From positions 62,001-126,000 of the forward strand of contig JAFPWH010000012.1 of assembly GCA_017395065.1 (NCBI GenBank): a stretch of DNA of 64,000 nucleotides, written 5' to 3'. This document shows, piece by piece, positions 27,653-36,611 of this stretch (position 1 is the first letter of the stretch; every line of letters begins with the position of its first letter). The notes below the pieces were generated by a model. The model was given only the letters and a program-made list of their open reading frames with translations, did no database searches and was not told the DNA's origin. Made by a program: the position numbers and the translations under genes. This stretch comes from Clostridia bacterium (lineage in GTDB: Bacteria > Bacillota > Clostridia > Christensenellales > Aristaeellaceae).

Positions 27653-30412
27653 TTATTGCGCCGCCGCCCATATCCAGCCGCCTTTGGACGACTTCCGGCA
27701 GACGATGTCGCCGATCTGCAGTTCGTCCATCTGGCCCTTGCCTTCGCTGAAGGCCGCGATTTCCTTGTCGTTCTGATAAATGTGATAGCCGACGTCGTCC
27801 GTCAGCGTGTAATAAATACTGCCCACCATCTGGATTTTGAGGCCGTCCGTGCTGAACGACATCGCGCTCAGAATCTCGTTGTGGTCCTCGATCGTCGCTT
27901 CGATGCCGGAGGAGAAAACGCTCAGCTGCGTCCCGAGACCGGAGATGCTGTCGCGTAGGCGCGAAATGCTCTCCTCGCTCGCCTCCCGCGCGTCCTCGAT
28001 GTCGCCGTCGATGCGGGAAACCTTGAGGTTGATCGACGTGTTGGAGCTCAGGTCCAGGTCTTCGCCGAAGTTCGCGCTCACGTGGTTCGTCGTCAGCGTC
28101 CCGGCCGCGATGTTCGCGCCCGTAATCGTCGCCGCCGCAATTTTGTCGGCGGTGATCGTTCCGGCGACCAGCTCGTTTGCGGTGATGGACGCCGCCGCGA
28201 TCTGGTCCGCGGTGATGGACTTTGCGACGATGACGCTTCCGTTCAGCAGATTTCTGTATTTGTCGTCGTCCAGCTGCGTCGGGGTCAGGCCGCTGCACTC
28301 CGCGTTGATCTCGTAGATCAGGCCGTTCGCGCCCTTGATCAAAAGCCGCTCGGTCGCCAGTGTGCCCGCCGTGATGACGTCCGCGTTCAGGCTCACGATT
28401 TTGGCGGCCGTGATGCTCGCGTCCTTGATCTGCGCCGTATCGATGGCGGCCGTGCCGATCAGCGCGGTCGTGATCGCGCCTAACGCGATCTGCGCCGTGC
28501 CGACGGCCTGGTTCTGGATTTTGGCGCTCGTTATGGCCGCGTCCGCGATCTTGGCGGTCGTTACGGCCAGATCGCTTATCTTCGCGCTGTCGATGGCCGC
28601 GTCGTGGATCTTCGCGGTCGTGATCTCCGCGTCGCCGATCTTGGCCGCGGTGATCGCCGCGTTCCCGATCTTTGCCGTGGTGATGGCCGCGTCCTTGATC
28701 TGCGCGGTATCGACCGCCGCAAGCCCGATCTTTGCCGTCGTGATCGCTGCGTCGGCGATGTGCGCGGTGGAGATCACCGCTTCGCCGATGTGCGCTGCCT
28801 CGATGGCCGCGATGCCGATCTTCGCGCCGGTGATGACGCCGTCGCCGATCTGCTGTGTGCCGATGGTGCCGATGGCGATCTTCGTTCCGGAGATCGATCC
28901 GGAGGGAATCTGCCTTCCGGAAATCTTGACGTCGGCCATCGTGCCGGCGATCGTGCCCAGCGACATCGACGTGTAGCGCCGAAGCAGGCAGTCGTACACG
29001 TACTGCGTCATGCGCATTTTGACCGCAATGCCCAGTTTCGACGTGACCACCTGCACGGCGTCGCCCAGAAAGATGTTCTGCAGGAAGCCGTACTGTTTGT
29101 ATTCCTCGGTGTCGCACTCGTTGATGAAGTCGACCTTCAGGGTCACGTCCGGCAGGTCACAGCCCGCGTCAAATTTTTCCTGGGCCGCCGCGCGCAGCAT
29201 CTCAAACACCTGCGCCTGCGTGAGCTTCGAGGAAACCTTCGCGTCGGGCACTTCCATCTGCATCCACTTCGGATGCGCGTACTGCTCGATGTATTGGCTG
29301 TCGACGTAGACCTCCGGCAGGTACAGTGTTTCGCCCTTCTTCGTCTGCCCGGTCGGCATGATGCGCGTGACGACGTTGGTCTCGTCCGTGTCGTAGGTGA
29401 TGCCCAAAAGGTTCTTGCCTTCGCGGATGGAGATTTGCGTGTCGTGCCCCACGCGGTTTACGTAGTACACGTCAAACCAGTCGCGCGCCAGTTCGCCGCC
29501 GAATATCTCGTTTACGCCGTCGTCGCCAAGCAGCGCTTCGACCGGGTTTTTGTGCGTGACGGTGAAGCCCTCGCCGGGCGTGTCGATGTCGCTGTAGAAC
29601 GTGAAATCGTGCTCGTCCAGGCACGCGCCGGAGATGCCTTTGACGATCTCCGCGCAGCGGTCGTGCTCGCCCTGCTCGTAGGTCTGAATCATGTTGTCCA
29701 GCAGGTCGTAAAAGATGTGCCGGGCGTATACCGTCACCTTGTCCTGTTCCGGAACGATGCGGTAAATGCGGAACGGCTGTTCGCGCAGCGGCTTTTCCTC
29801 GATGACCTCGCCCGCGACGACTTCCTTGCGGGTCTCGTGTTTTACGTTCGAGACCGCGCCCGCCTGTACGTAGCCCGTCACCTGCTTGGATACTTTCTGG
29901 TCCTCGTCCCACTTGTAGGCGACGACCTTGTACCACGTCTCAACCGTGCGCGTGTAGCCTGTGGGCGGATTGTCTGTGGGATACGTGCTCACGACCGACC
30001 AGGTGGCCTTCTGCGTCGTCGTGTTCGTGAGAATGACAAAATACACGCTGCCCATGACGCCCGCGCCGTCGCCGCTCCTGTACGTCGCCAGCACGAACTT
30101 TTTACGGATCGAGCCGGGGCGGTCGTACACGGGGCTGGTGCGCGTAAAGCGCCACACGCCGCGCGTCGTCACGTCGATCTCGATCTCGGTATCGGGCAGG
30201 TCCACGTAAGGCGTCGTGCCGTTGGGCACAGGCGCCTTTATGATGCGGTCCTCGGCGAGGCGGCGCCACTTGCCGATCTCGTCGATCGGATGCACCAGCG
30301 TAAGCTCGTACTCGCCGTTGAGCGTCTCGGTGACTTCGCAGGAGCTGGGGTCCAGCGATCCCAGCCCGTTATTGGAGAAATCCGTACAGTCGGACGGATA
30401 AATACAGATCAT
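27653..30412 (-). CDS. Tail-associated (Tal/prophage endopeptidase tail) protein with decapeptide repeats
   Basis: A 919-residue baseplate protein. Residues 1-490 match the siphovirus tail-associated family (prophage endopeptidase tail, Gp21-like), which binds Dit and forms the tip. Then come 17 near-perfect 10-residue repeats (about 505-675, pattern [10 protein letters not shown]) and five more (about 720-770). Such Ile-rich repeats probably form a trimeric beta-helix or stalk. The C-terminus is a small beta domain ([13 protein letters not shown]). It follows Dit by 12 bp, the standard order. Confidence 0.85.
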   Translation of the reverse strand: MICIYPSDCTDFSNNGLGSLDPSSCEVTETLNGEYELTLVHPIDEIGKWRRLAEDRIIKAPVPNGTTPYVDLPDTEIEIDVTTRGVWRFTRTSPVYDRPGSIRKKFVLATYRSGDGAGVMGSVYFVILTNTTTQKATWSVVSTYPTDNPPTGYTRTVETWYKVVAYKWDEDQKVSKQVTGYVQAGAVSNVKHETRKEVVAGEVIEEKPLREQPFRIYRIVPEQDKVTVYARHIFYDLLDNMIQTYEQGEHDRCAEIVKGISGACLDEHDFTFYSDIDTPGEGFTVTHKNPVEALLGDDGVNEIFGGELARDWFDVYYVNRVGHDTQISIREGKNLLGITYDTDETNVVTRIMPTGQTKKGETLYLPEVYVDSQYIEQYAHPKWMQMEVPDAKVSSKLTQAQVFEMLRAAAQEKFDAGCDLPDVTLKVDFINECDTEEYKQYGFLQNIFLGDAVQVVTSKLGIAVKMRMTQYVYDCLLRRYTSMSLGTIAGTMADVKISGRQIPSGSISGTKIAIGTIGTQQIGDGVITGAKIGIAAIEAAHIGEAVISTAHIADAAITTAKIGLAAVDTAQIKDAAITTAKIGNAAITAAKIGDAEITTAKIHDAAIDSAKISDLAVTTAKIADAAITSAKIQNQAVGTAQIALGAITTALIGTAAIDTAQIKDASITAAKIVSLNADVITAGTLATERLLIKGANGLIYEINAECSGLTPTQLDDDKYRNLLNGSVIVAKSITADQIAAASITANELVAGTITADKIAAATITGANIAAGTLTTNHVSANFGEDLDLSSNTSINLKVSRIDGDIEDAREASEESISRLRDSISGLGTQLSVFSSGIEATIEDHNEILSAMSFSTDGLKIQMVGSIYYTLTDDVGYHIYQNDKEIAAFSEGKGQMDELQIGDIVCRKSSKGGWIWAAAQ
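28082..28900 (-). repeat. 30-bp coding repeats (decapeptide repeats) in the tail-associated gene
   Basis: Two blocks encode 10-residue units with the pattern [AG]-A-[IV]-x-T-A-x-I-x-x. Block one is about 28397-28900 (17 units) and block two about 28082-28230 (5 units). They look like an array on plain reading but are in one open frame without a spacer, so they are not CRISPR. Confidence 0.85.
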
Positions 30413-30424
30413 GCTCTCACCGCC

Positions 30425-31132
30425 TTATCTGTCGACCCAGCGGGGCGTGACGACGACCTGCGTCACCGTGCCGCCGGACCAGCTGATCGCGGTGGAGCCC
30501 GTGCCCAGCAGCGGGAAATCGCCGGACATGTGATCGTTTAGCAGTTCGCCGTCCCAGTACGCCTCCTGCATCTCGCAGTCCAGGCTGATGCCGTCTTCGA
30601 TGTCCGTAAGCTCCACGATCTGCGTGCCGACGATCAGCGTTATGTCGCCGCTGCCGGTAATGCTGATCAGCGGGCGCGCTTTGATGTCCGTCGGGTTTTC
30701 GAGGAACGTTCCGGAGGTCACCGAAACGGGCTCCTCGCCCTCGTCCAGGCGGAAGAGCGGTTTGCAGCGAAAATTGACGACAAAATCCCGCGCGGAATGC
30801 CCGCGCAGGATCTTCTGAAGCTCCACCTGATTGATCACCGTCGCCTGATAGTAGCCGTCGGGGCGCACGGGATAGCGCAGCGCGCCGCTTCCGCGCAGGA
30901 ACGCCCGCAGGCCGTTTTCCAGCGAATCGGCGGGATCGGCGCAAAAACATTTGAACGGCAGTATGATGTCATTGAACACGTCGACGCCTTCCCGCTGGCT
31001 CAGGCTCCCGCTTCTGCCGGGGACGGCGGTGAACGTCACGCGCTCCTCCGGAATAATGACCTCCGGCATCTCCGTGACCACCAGCCCCACCGACTCGGTC
31101 CTCACGTCCTTAAACTCAAACCAGTCGTTCAT
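30425..31132 (-). CDS. Distal tail protein (Dit)
   Basis: A 235-residue protein with the siphovirus Dit pattern: N-terminal MNDWFEFKDV, the strand EERVTFTAVPGRSGSLSQRE broken into residues 29-48, the core FVVNFRCKPLFRL, and a C-terminal beta domain. Dit forms the ring joining tube and baseplate. AAGGTGA precedes the ATG. It is followed directly by the tail-associated gene. Upstream, four extra genes separate it from the tape measure gene, which is unusual. Confidence 0.85.
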   Translation of the reverse strand: MNDWFEFKDVRTESVGLVVTEMPEVIIPEERVTFTAVPGRSGSLSQREGVDVFNDIILPFKCFCADPADSLENGLRAFLRGSGALRYPVRPDGYYQATVINQVELQKILRGHSARDFVVNFRCKPLFRLDEGEEPVSVTSGTFLENPTDIKARPLISITGSGDITLIVGTQIVELTDIEDGISLDCEMQEAYWDGELLNDHMSGDFPLLGTGSTAISWSGGTVTQVVVTPRWVDR

Positions 31133-31151
31133 GTGCGTTCACCTTTTTCTG

Positions 31152-31553
31152 TTATTCGGGATAACTCCCCGGCGTATCCGGCACGAGCCCTTCGTTACTG
31201 TCCCAGGGCGCGGCGTCCATCTGGTCGCGCGTGGGGTCGCCCAGCCATGCGCGCCACTTGTGGCCGTAGTCGGCCATTTTGAGCGCTGCCTTGTTTACTG
31301 GGTCATCGAGGTCCAGTCTATCGAACTGATATTTCTGCCAGTGCGTCAGGTATTCCCATTCATCATCATCGTACAGTACGCGGCGGACTTCGACAGCAAT
31401 TTCTCCTCTCGGGTGCAGTGTTGCCGGCGACGCCTGCCAGGCAATGAACTCTTCTTTCGTGAAAAGCTTCTTGGCGCCCGTTGCTTCAAAAAGATTCATC
31501 GGCTCGCGCTCATAAATTGTCAGATCGCCGACACCGGAAAATACTATAGCCAT
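31152..31553 (-). CDS. Adhesin-cassette protein with C-terminal W-motif
   Basis: A 133-residue protein of unknown function. The start MAIVFSG at 31553 has GGGAGGA upstream and overlaps the stop of the previous gene by one base. The C-terminus (DYGHKWRAWLGDPTRDQ and then MDAAPW) resembles the end of the next gene upstream (31553-31852) and of the early genes at 53630 and 54230. It is probably a tail decoration. A partial tail-attachment domain is possible. Confidence 0.6.
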   Translation of the reverse strand: MAIVFSGVGDLTIYEREPMNLFEATGAKKLFTKEEFIAWQASPATLHPRGEIAVEVRRVLYDDDEWEYLTHWQKYQFDRLDLDDPVNKAALKMADYGHKWRAWLGDPTRDQMDAAPWDSNEGLVPDTPGSYPE

Positions 31554-31852
31554 TACTCGCTCTCCTCCCACGGCGTCATCTGCATCAGCTCGATCTCGGG
31601 ATTGCCCCTCCAGAAGCGGAACACCTTGCCGTAATCGGCGGGGTCGAGCTTTCCGCCTTCCTCGCTGTACCAGCGCCACGAATTGGGCTTAACTTCGAGG
31701 TACACGCCCGTGTTCTCGCTGCTTGCGCCTTCCACGATCAGGGCCGTGGCTTCCGCCTTGGACAAAAGCTGCGCGTGCATCGTGAGCTCTGCTGTCGCCC
31801 TTCCGCCGTTGCCGACGGAAGGGCCGCTCTGGTTACACCAATTCCACGCCAT
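31553..31852 (-). CDS. Adhesin-cassette protein, paralogue of the next gene
   Basis: A 99-residue protein with N-terminal MAWNWCNQSGPSVGNGG and a C-terminal segment DYGKVFRFWRGNPE followed by MTPW. That segment matches the end of the protein at 31152. Its start and stop overlap both neighbours by one base (TAATG pattern), so the cassette is translated as a coupled series. Function unknown. Confidence 0.55.
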   Translation of the reverse strand: MAWNWCNQSGPSVGNGGRATAELTMHAQLLSKAEATALIVEGASSENTGVYLEVKPNSWRWYSEEGGKLDPADYGKVFRFWRGNPEIELMQMTPWEESE

Positions 31853-32385
31853 TATTCTGTCGCCTCCTCGGTATAATCCTCTGGATAGAGCTCTGCGAGC
31901 GTCTTGTACACCGGCTCCACGGTTTCGACGTACGTCTTGTACTCGTCCCAGCCGTACACGTCAGGACTGACGCCGGTGATCTCGTCTACATCGCAGATCC
32001 ACTCTTTGGAGTTGTGGACCACGATGTCACCGCGGTGATACGTTTCAGTGTCCCGGTAGGTCGGATAGACGTTGAACACGGGGAACGTGTATGTAGCTGC
32101 CGTGGTCGTCGCGTCGTACCACTCGACCGCGTCCGCAGGGTCGGGGTAGAGCTCCGTGTAGGTGTACGGCAAGGGGTCGATGTCGTGCGCGGTGTTGTAG
32201 ATCAGCCCGGTTTCTTCCTGCCTTATGCGGCCCCGCATGAACGTAAAGAACTCGCTTTCCGTTCTGCCTTCCGGGATTTCGGAGAAATACTTGTGCGTCT
32301 CCTTCTCGACGTAGCCGTTGCAGAAGCGCGCATAAACATCTACCTCGTCCCGGGTGCGGGTGCAGATTTTATTGCATTCGATCAT
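31852..32385 (-). CDS. Tail-tip protein with carbohydrate-binding-like C-terminus
   Basis: A 177-residue protein. The region around TYHRGDIVVHNSKEWICDV followed by VYGWDEY has the aromatic pattern of the CBM5/12-type chitin or glycan-binding domains found on phage tails. The N-terminus is charged and helical. GAGGAGG lies upstream. It follows the leucine-rich repeat gene with a 4-bp overlap. It probably contributes to surface binding; no enzyme motif is visible. Confidence 0.6.
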   Translation of the reverse strand: MIECNKICTRTRDEVDVYARFCNGYVEKETHKYFSEIPEGRTESEFFTFMRGRIRQEETGLIYNTAHDIDPLPYTYTELYPDPADAVEWYDATTTAATYTFPVFNVYPTYRDTETYHRGDIVVHNSKEWICDVDEITGVSPDVYGWDEYKTYVETVEPVYKTLAELYPEDYTEEATE

Positions 32386-33956
32386 ACTGCCGGCGCCTCC
32401 TCTTCCTCTATCTGGTCGCCCTTGCTCGCCCAGCCCGTCGCCGCGAGGTACGCGTTGAGCACGCTGTGGTCTGCGCTATAGGGCACGAGGAACGTCATGC
32501 TGACGTTGGTAGCGGTAAAGGCCGTGGGCTCGATCACGGGCGGCGTCGTGGGCCGCACGTGGAAGATGATGGTACCGTCATTGTACAGGAACGCGAAGTC
32601 GCCGATGCTCGTGACCGTGTCGGGAATCTCAAATTCGCCCAGGCCGAAGTTGCCGCTGAACGCCTGCGCGCCGATGGACGTTATGCCGCTGTGCAGCTCG
32701 CACTTGCGCAGATTGTGGCACTGTCGCGCGAATTTGTTCGGGATCGCCGTCACGTGTTCGCTCACGCGGATTTCGAGCAGGCTGTAGCAGCTCTCGAACG
32801 CGCTCGCGCCCAGCGTGTAGATGCTGTTTGGCAAATTGATTATCTCCGCGCTGAAGCAGCGTATGAACGCGCCGCCTCCGATGGAGCTCACGCCTTCGGG
32901 GATCGTCACGCGGGCGAGGTTTACGCAGGTCTGGCACACGCTGTTGAACGTTACGACCGTGTCCGGGATGCACAGCACCTCAAGGCTGTAGTCGCAGCGG
33001 AACAGGAAATCAGGCAGCACCGTGACGCCGCGCGGGATCACGCATGCCTTGAGCTTGATGCAGGTCTCGATGCTCCTGCTACCGAGCACGGTAACGCCCT
33101 CGGGGATCGTGACCTCTTTGAGGTTCGTCTGGCACCAAAGCCCCTGCGTACTGATCTCCGGCACCTGCGCGCCGATGTAGAGCGCTTTGAGCACGCTGCG
33201 CCCGGTCCAGTTGTTGCCCTGGCCGATGAAGCCGCCCTGGTATGCGCCGTTGTTGCCGATCTTCATGGTCGCGCCGTCGGCCACGGTCAGCGCGATCACG
33301 TACCGCCCGGCAGCTGCATACGTGTGACTGGTCGCCGCTGCCGTCGTGCCGGTCGTGGTCTCGGCCTCGCTGCCGTCGCCCCAGTCGATCGAAACCGCGT
33401 TCGCCGCGGACTGCTGGAACTTGAGATACACGGTCAGGCCTTCGGGCTCGCCGATCTCGATCACCGCGCGGGTCTTGCCGTCCTCGGTGATGTAGCTCGC
33501 GCCGATCTCGCAGACGCCGTAATTCTCAACGTAGGTTTTTGCGGTCGCGAGCTGCCAGTTCCATCCCTGCGCGGTCAGCCCCGCGTGCGCGGGCAGCGCC
33601 GGGAAATCGCTCAGCGCAAGGAATTCCTGCGCGCTGTACGCATACAGCACGGTTCCGTCGTAGTCGTAGAGGTTCACGTCCTTGGGCGGGATGTGCTTTT
33701 CCTTCTCAGCCCACAGGCTGAAGTTGAGCGACTTGAGCACACTGACCATCCCTTTTTCAAAGGATTCGCCGCCGCCCTCATTGCCGCTGTACCACTTCCC
33801 GGTTTCCGCCTCGAACTTGAGGCGCCGGCCGGTGTCCAGCTCGTAGAAGATCGAGCCCGTCACAAGCCCCGCGGTCGGCTTGGTTTCCGTCGACACGCCC
33901 TCCGCGTAGATCCATTTCGTCGTTGGCGTGTACTGTCTTGCGTCGACAATTCTCAT
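32382..33956 (-). CDS. BspA-type leucine-rich repeat adhesin with a PKD-like domain
   Basis: A 524-residue phage structural protein. The N-terminal ~150 residues look like a tail-attachment region. Residues about 150-235 form a PKD-like beta-sandwich (SIDWGDGSEAETTTG, HTYAAAGRYVIALTVADG). Then come about 8 BspA-type leucine-rich repeats (LKEVTIPEGV, LEVLCIPDTV, LARVTIPEGV, LGEFEIPDTVTSIGDFAF) and a beta C-terminus (FHVRPTTPPVIEP). BspA repeats are common in surface proteins of gut bacteria. AGGAGG supports the start. Its place between tape measure and Dit is unusual. Confidence 0.75.
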   Translation of the reverse strand: MRIVDARQYTPTTKWIYAEGVSTETKPTAGLVTGSIFYELDTGRRLKFEAETGKWYSGNEGGGESFEKGMVSVLKSLNFSLWAEKEKHIPPKDVNLYDYDGTVLYAYSAQEFLALSDFPALPAHAGLTAQGWNWQLATAKTYVENYGVCEIGASYITEDGKTRAVIEIGEPEGLTVYLKFQQSAANAVSIDWGDGSEAETTTGTTAAATSHTYAAAGRYVIALTVADGATMKIGNNGAYQGGFIGQGNNWTGRSVLKALYIGAQVPEISTQGLWCQTNLKEVTIPEGVTVLGSRSIETCIKLKACVIPRGVTVLPDFLFRCDYSLEVLCIPDTVVTFNSVCQTCVNLARVTIPEGVSSIGGGAFIRCFSAEIINLPNSIYTLGASAFESCYSLLEIRVSEHVTAIPNKFARQCHNLRKCELHSGITSIGAQAFSGNFGLGEFEIPDTVTSIGDFAFLYNDGTIIFHVRPTTPPVIEPTAFTATNVSMTFLVPYSADHSVLNAYLAATGWASKGDQIEEEEAPAV

Positions 33957-33968
33957 GATGTTCCTCCT

Positions 33969-36599
33969 TTAGCTCTTCATGCCCTTACCGGACTGCTGGC
34001 GGCGGGTGAGCGCCGCGATCTGCTGCGCGATGGCGTAAATATCCGCCTTTTCGCGCACATTGAACACCGCGCCGTCCAGGTTGATCGGCGCGTTGGTCGT
34101 GTAGTTATTGACGGCGTTCCCGCCGTAGTTTACGACGCTCTGCCGGGCTTCGCCGGTGAGATAGGCCGCGGCGTTGCGCACGACCTTCGCCTGCTCGACG
34201 CTGCCCGCCTGGATGCCTTCGCCAAAACCGCGCATGGCCATTTTGCCGATCTCGTCGCGGAAGACGCGGCTGGGCGAATGGATGTCCAGCGCTTCTTTCG
34301 CCGCCGCAACAGCCGCGTTTGCCAGCGCAGTGATCGCGCTGACGACGGTGCCGGTTCCGTTCGTGATGCCCGCCGCAAGGCCCTCCGCGACCGATTCGCC
34401 GACCGGAATGAATTTCTTTGAAGGGCTGTTGATCTCGAAAGCGCCTCTCGTCGCGCTCTCCGCGTTGCCCTCCATGCCCGCGGCGGCGCTGGAAAAGTCG
34501 AAGGTCTGCATCGCGTTTGCGATGGCCTCGACGACGCCCTGCCCCGCTTCGTCGCCGGTCGCGGAAAGATCGATGCCGGAAAGGAAGTCCTGCCCGAACA
34601 CGTTTTGGAGCGCTGTGAACTGGTTCAGGAAATTCTGCTGACTTTCGTTCAGCGTCCCGCCGCCTGCAAGGATGCCGTTGATCTCGTCCAGCGCCTGCTT
34701 CCAGCTGACCAGCTTGTCGGCGTCGAAGAATTTCATCGTATCTTCGCCCAGCATCTCGAACGTATCCGACGACCCGAATCTCTGCGCCGTCTGCGCGTAC
34801 ATCTCGAGCGCGGTATTCGCCGCCGTAATTGAAGCTGTCGCGTCGTCAAAATTCGCAGCCGTGCCGTTGCCGCGGATTCGCCGGAGCGCAAGTTCGTACT
34901 GCTCCTTCGTCAGTTCACCGTTTGCAAACGCGACGTGGGCGAGCTCTTCGCTCATGGCGCCGTAGTCGCTTCCGTTTTCGCCGGAGAGCAAAAGCGCGAT
35001 CTGGCGCAGGTAGCCCGGCAGATCGCTGGCCTTGAGCTGAATGCCGTAATTGGCCAGCGTGGCGATCGCGCTGTTTGCGATCTGGCTGTTGCCGGCCACT
35101 TTCTGCTCGGCCTCCATGGCGTCGGCCATATCACGCAGGAAGGTGATCGTTTCGTCCCCGTAGCCCTGCACCGCGACGGTGCCGTCCTCATACGTTTTGG
35201 AGACCGCGGCGATGCCGTTTGCGAGCTCGTCGAGCTCCTCCTTCGTCATCTCGGGAACGTCTTCCATCGTCCCGAGAACGTTGCGCCCGACCCAGTTGTT
35301 GGCTTTCTGCCACCAGTTGACGACCGTGCCTCCGGCCTTGATCCACCAGTTATCCGCGTCTTCGTCAGTGATGTCCTGCCACGGGCCGTTGTCGCGGGCG
35401 TTTACCTTGAACATCTTCGCCTTCTTGTAAGCGCTGCCGCCGATCGCGGTCGTAATCGTGTTGTTGACTTCGTTTCCGACTTCCTCTCCCGCGTTGAGCG
35501 AGGCCCATTTCGGCTGTACGATGACGTGGTACACGCCGTTTTCATCGATGCCGGTGACCAGCGCATTCGCGGCGACGGTCACCAGCACGTCGGGCGTGAC
35601 CGGAATCTCGATGCCGCTTGCGTTGTAGAGCTTGAGCAGGCCCTCGTCCATCAGGTCGCTGAGCGTGATCTTGTAGTCGTCGCCCATGACCGTGTTCACC
35701 GTCGCATACAGGCGCGTCTGCAAACGCACCTTGGCGCCGTTGCGCGCTCTCCACGCGCTGATCACGGCGCTGCTGATGTCGTCGATGCCGCTGATGGACG
35801 CCGTCACGGTGGGCTTGAGCCCGTCTATGCTCGCCCCGCCGCTCACCTCCGCGTAAGCCTGCACGAACGCGAGCAGACCCTCCGGGCTTGCGAAGTAGGC
35901 GTCAAAGCCGTCGGGATCAGCCGCGTAGGCTTTGACCAGCGCGCTGAGCCCGCTCGGGTCGGCAAAGAATGCGTCGAAACCGTTGGGGTCTTCCGCGTAG
36001 GCTTTCACAAATGCAAGCAGCCCGGAGGGACCCGCAAACGAGGCGTCAAAGCCTGCCGGGTCTTCCAGGTACGCGTTGACCAGCGCCTTCAGTTCGCTCG
36101 GATTTTCAAAATAACTGTCAAAATTCGGATCGGCCATGTATGCCGTCACGATGGCCTTGAGGTTTTCCGGCGCGGCAAAATACGCGTTGAACCCCTCCGG
36201 GTCTTTCGCGTACGCCTTTACGAGCGCCAGAAGCCCGCTCGGGCCCTCAAACGTGCTTTCAAAGCCCTTCGGGTCTTTCATGTAGGCGTCCACGAGCGCT
36301 TTCACGCCCTCCGGCCCGGCAAAGCTGCCGTCGAAGGTCTCGCTCTTTCCGTAGCCGTCTACGAGCGCGGTAAAGCCGCCGGGATCGCTGACGCCGCTCT
36401 TGTCCGCGCCGCCCTCGGGCTCCTTGTACGCCTCTACGATCGCGTCCGTGAACACGTCGCTGCCGGGGTCTTTTGCGAACGCCTCCCAGTCGGCCTTTGC
36501 GCCGTCCATGTTGAGCCGCGTCGTGATCTCGATCATCTCTTCGCCCAGGCTCGTCCCGAACATGGATTTCAGCGCCGCAAGCTCCGGCGTCGTGTCCAT
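33969..36599 (-). CDS. Tape measure protein, C-terminal part (after in-frame amber)
   Basis: Second part (876 residues) of the tail length-determining protein, in the same frame as the part ending at 36609. The first 70 residues continue the helical region. Residues 75-261 hold eight repeats of about 24 residues (GVKALVDAYMKDPKGF type). The C-terminus carries paired tape measure signatures: NSPSKKFIPVGESVAEGL and HSPSRVFRDEIGKMAMRGF. There is no ribosome binding site before the ATG at 36599, so independent translation is doubtful. Either read-through joins the parts or the gene is broken. Confidence 0.8.
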   Translation of the reverse strand: MDTTPELAALKSMFGTSLGEEMIEITTRLNMDGAKADWEAFAKDPGSDVFTDAIVEAYKEPEGGADKSGVSDPGGFTALVDGYGKSETFDGSFAGPEGVKALVDAYMKDPKGFESTFEGPSGLLALVKAYAKDPEGFNAYFAAPENLKAIVTAYMADPNFDSYFENPSELKALVNAYLEDPAGFDASFAGPSGLLAFVKAYAEDPNGFDAFFADPSGLSALVKAYAADPDGFDAYFASPEGLLAFVQAYAEVSGGASIDGLKPTVTASISGIDDISSAVISAWRARNGAKVRLQTRLYATVNTVMGDDYKITLSDLMDEGLLKLYNASGIEIPVTPDVLVTVAANALVTGIDENGVYHVIVQPKWASLNAGEEVGNEVNNTITTAIGGSAYKKAKMFKVNARDNGPWQDITDEDADNWWIKAGGTVVNWWQKANNWVGRNVLGTMEDVPEMTKEELDELANGIAAVSKTYEDGTVAVQGYGDETITFLRDMADAMEAEQKVAGNSQIANSAIATLANYGIQLKASDLPGYLRQIALLLSGENGSDYGAMSEELAHVAFANGELTKEQYELALRRIRGNGTAANFDDATASITAANTALEMYAQTAQRFGSSDTFEMLGEDTMKFFDADKLVSWKQALDEINGILAGGGTLNESQQNFLNQFTALQNVFGQDFLSGIDLSATGDEAGQGVVEAIANAMQTFDFSSAAAGMEGNAESATRGAFEINSPSKKFIPVGESVAEGLAAGITNGTGTVVSAITALANAAVAAAKEALDIHSPSRVFRDEIGKMAMRGFGEGIQAGSVEQAKVVRNAAAYLTGEARQSVVNYGGNAVNNYTTNAPINLDGAVFNVREKADIYAIAQQIAALTRRQQSGKGMKS
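35819..36377 (-). repeat. Eight ~72-bp coding repeats in the tape measure gene
   Basis: Eight diverged units of 23-24 residues, each [GNE]-L-x-A-[LF]-V-x-A-Y-x-x-D-P-x-G-F-x-x-x-F-x-x-P-[SE]. Repeat number would change predicted tail length by about one helical segment per unit. Confidence 0.85.
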
Positions 36600-36608
36600 C
36601 TGCGCCAG

Positions 36609-36611
36609 CTA
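36609..36611 (-). other. In-frame amber codon splitting the tape measure gene
   Basis: On the minus strand the frame reads ...ATC AAT CAG TAG CTG GCG CAG ATG GAC... at 36620-36594, with the same frame open on both sides. One C-to-T change from CAG (Gln) would create it. No ribosome site lies nearby. Confidence 0.8.

Noticed and set aside
28397..28900. Regular 30-bp repeats that resemble a CRISPR array
   Set aside because: The units are contiguous, in one open frame and vary at the third codon position; there are no unique spacers and no cas genes.
27636..29117. Minus-strand Arg/His/Asp-rich frame of 493 codons
   Set aside because: Alternate frame of the decapeptide repeats in the tail-associated gene; its repeats only mirror the real ones.
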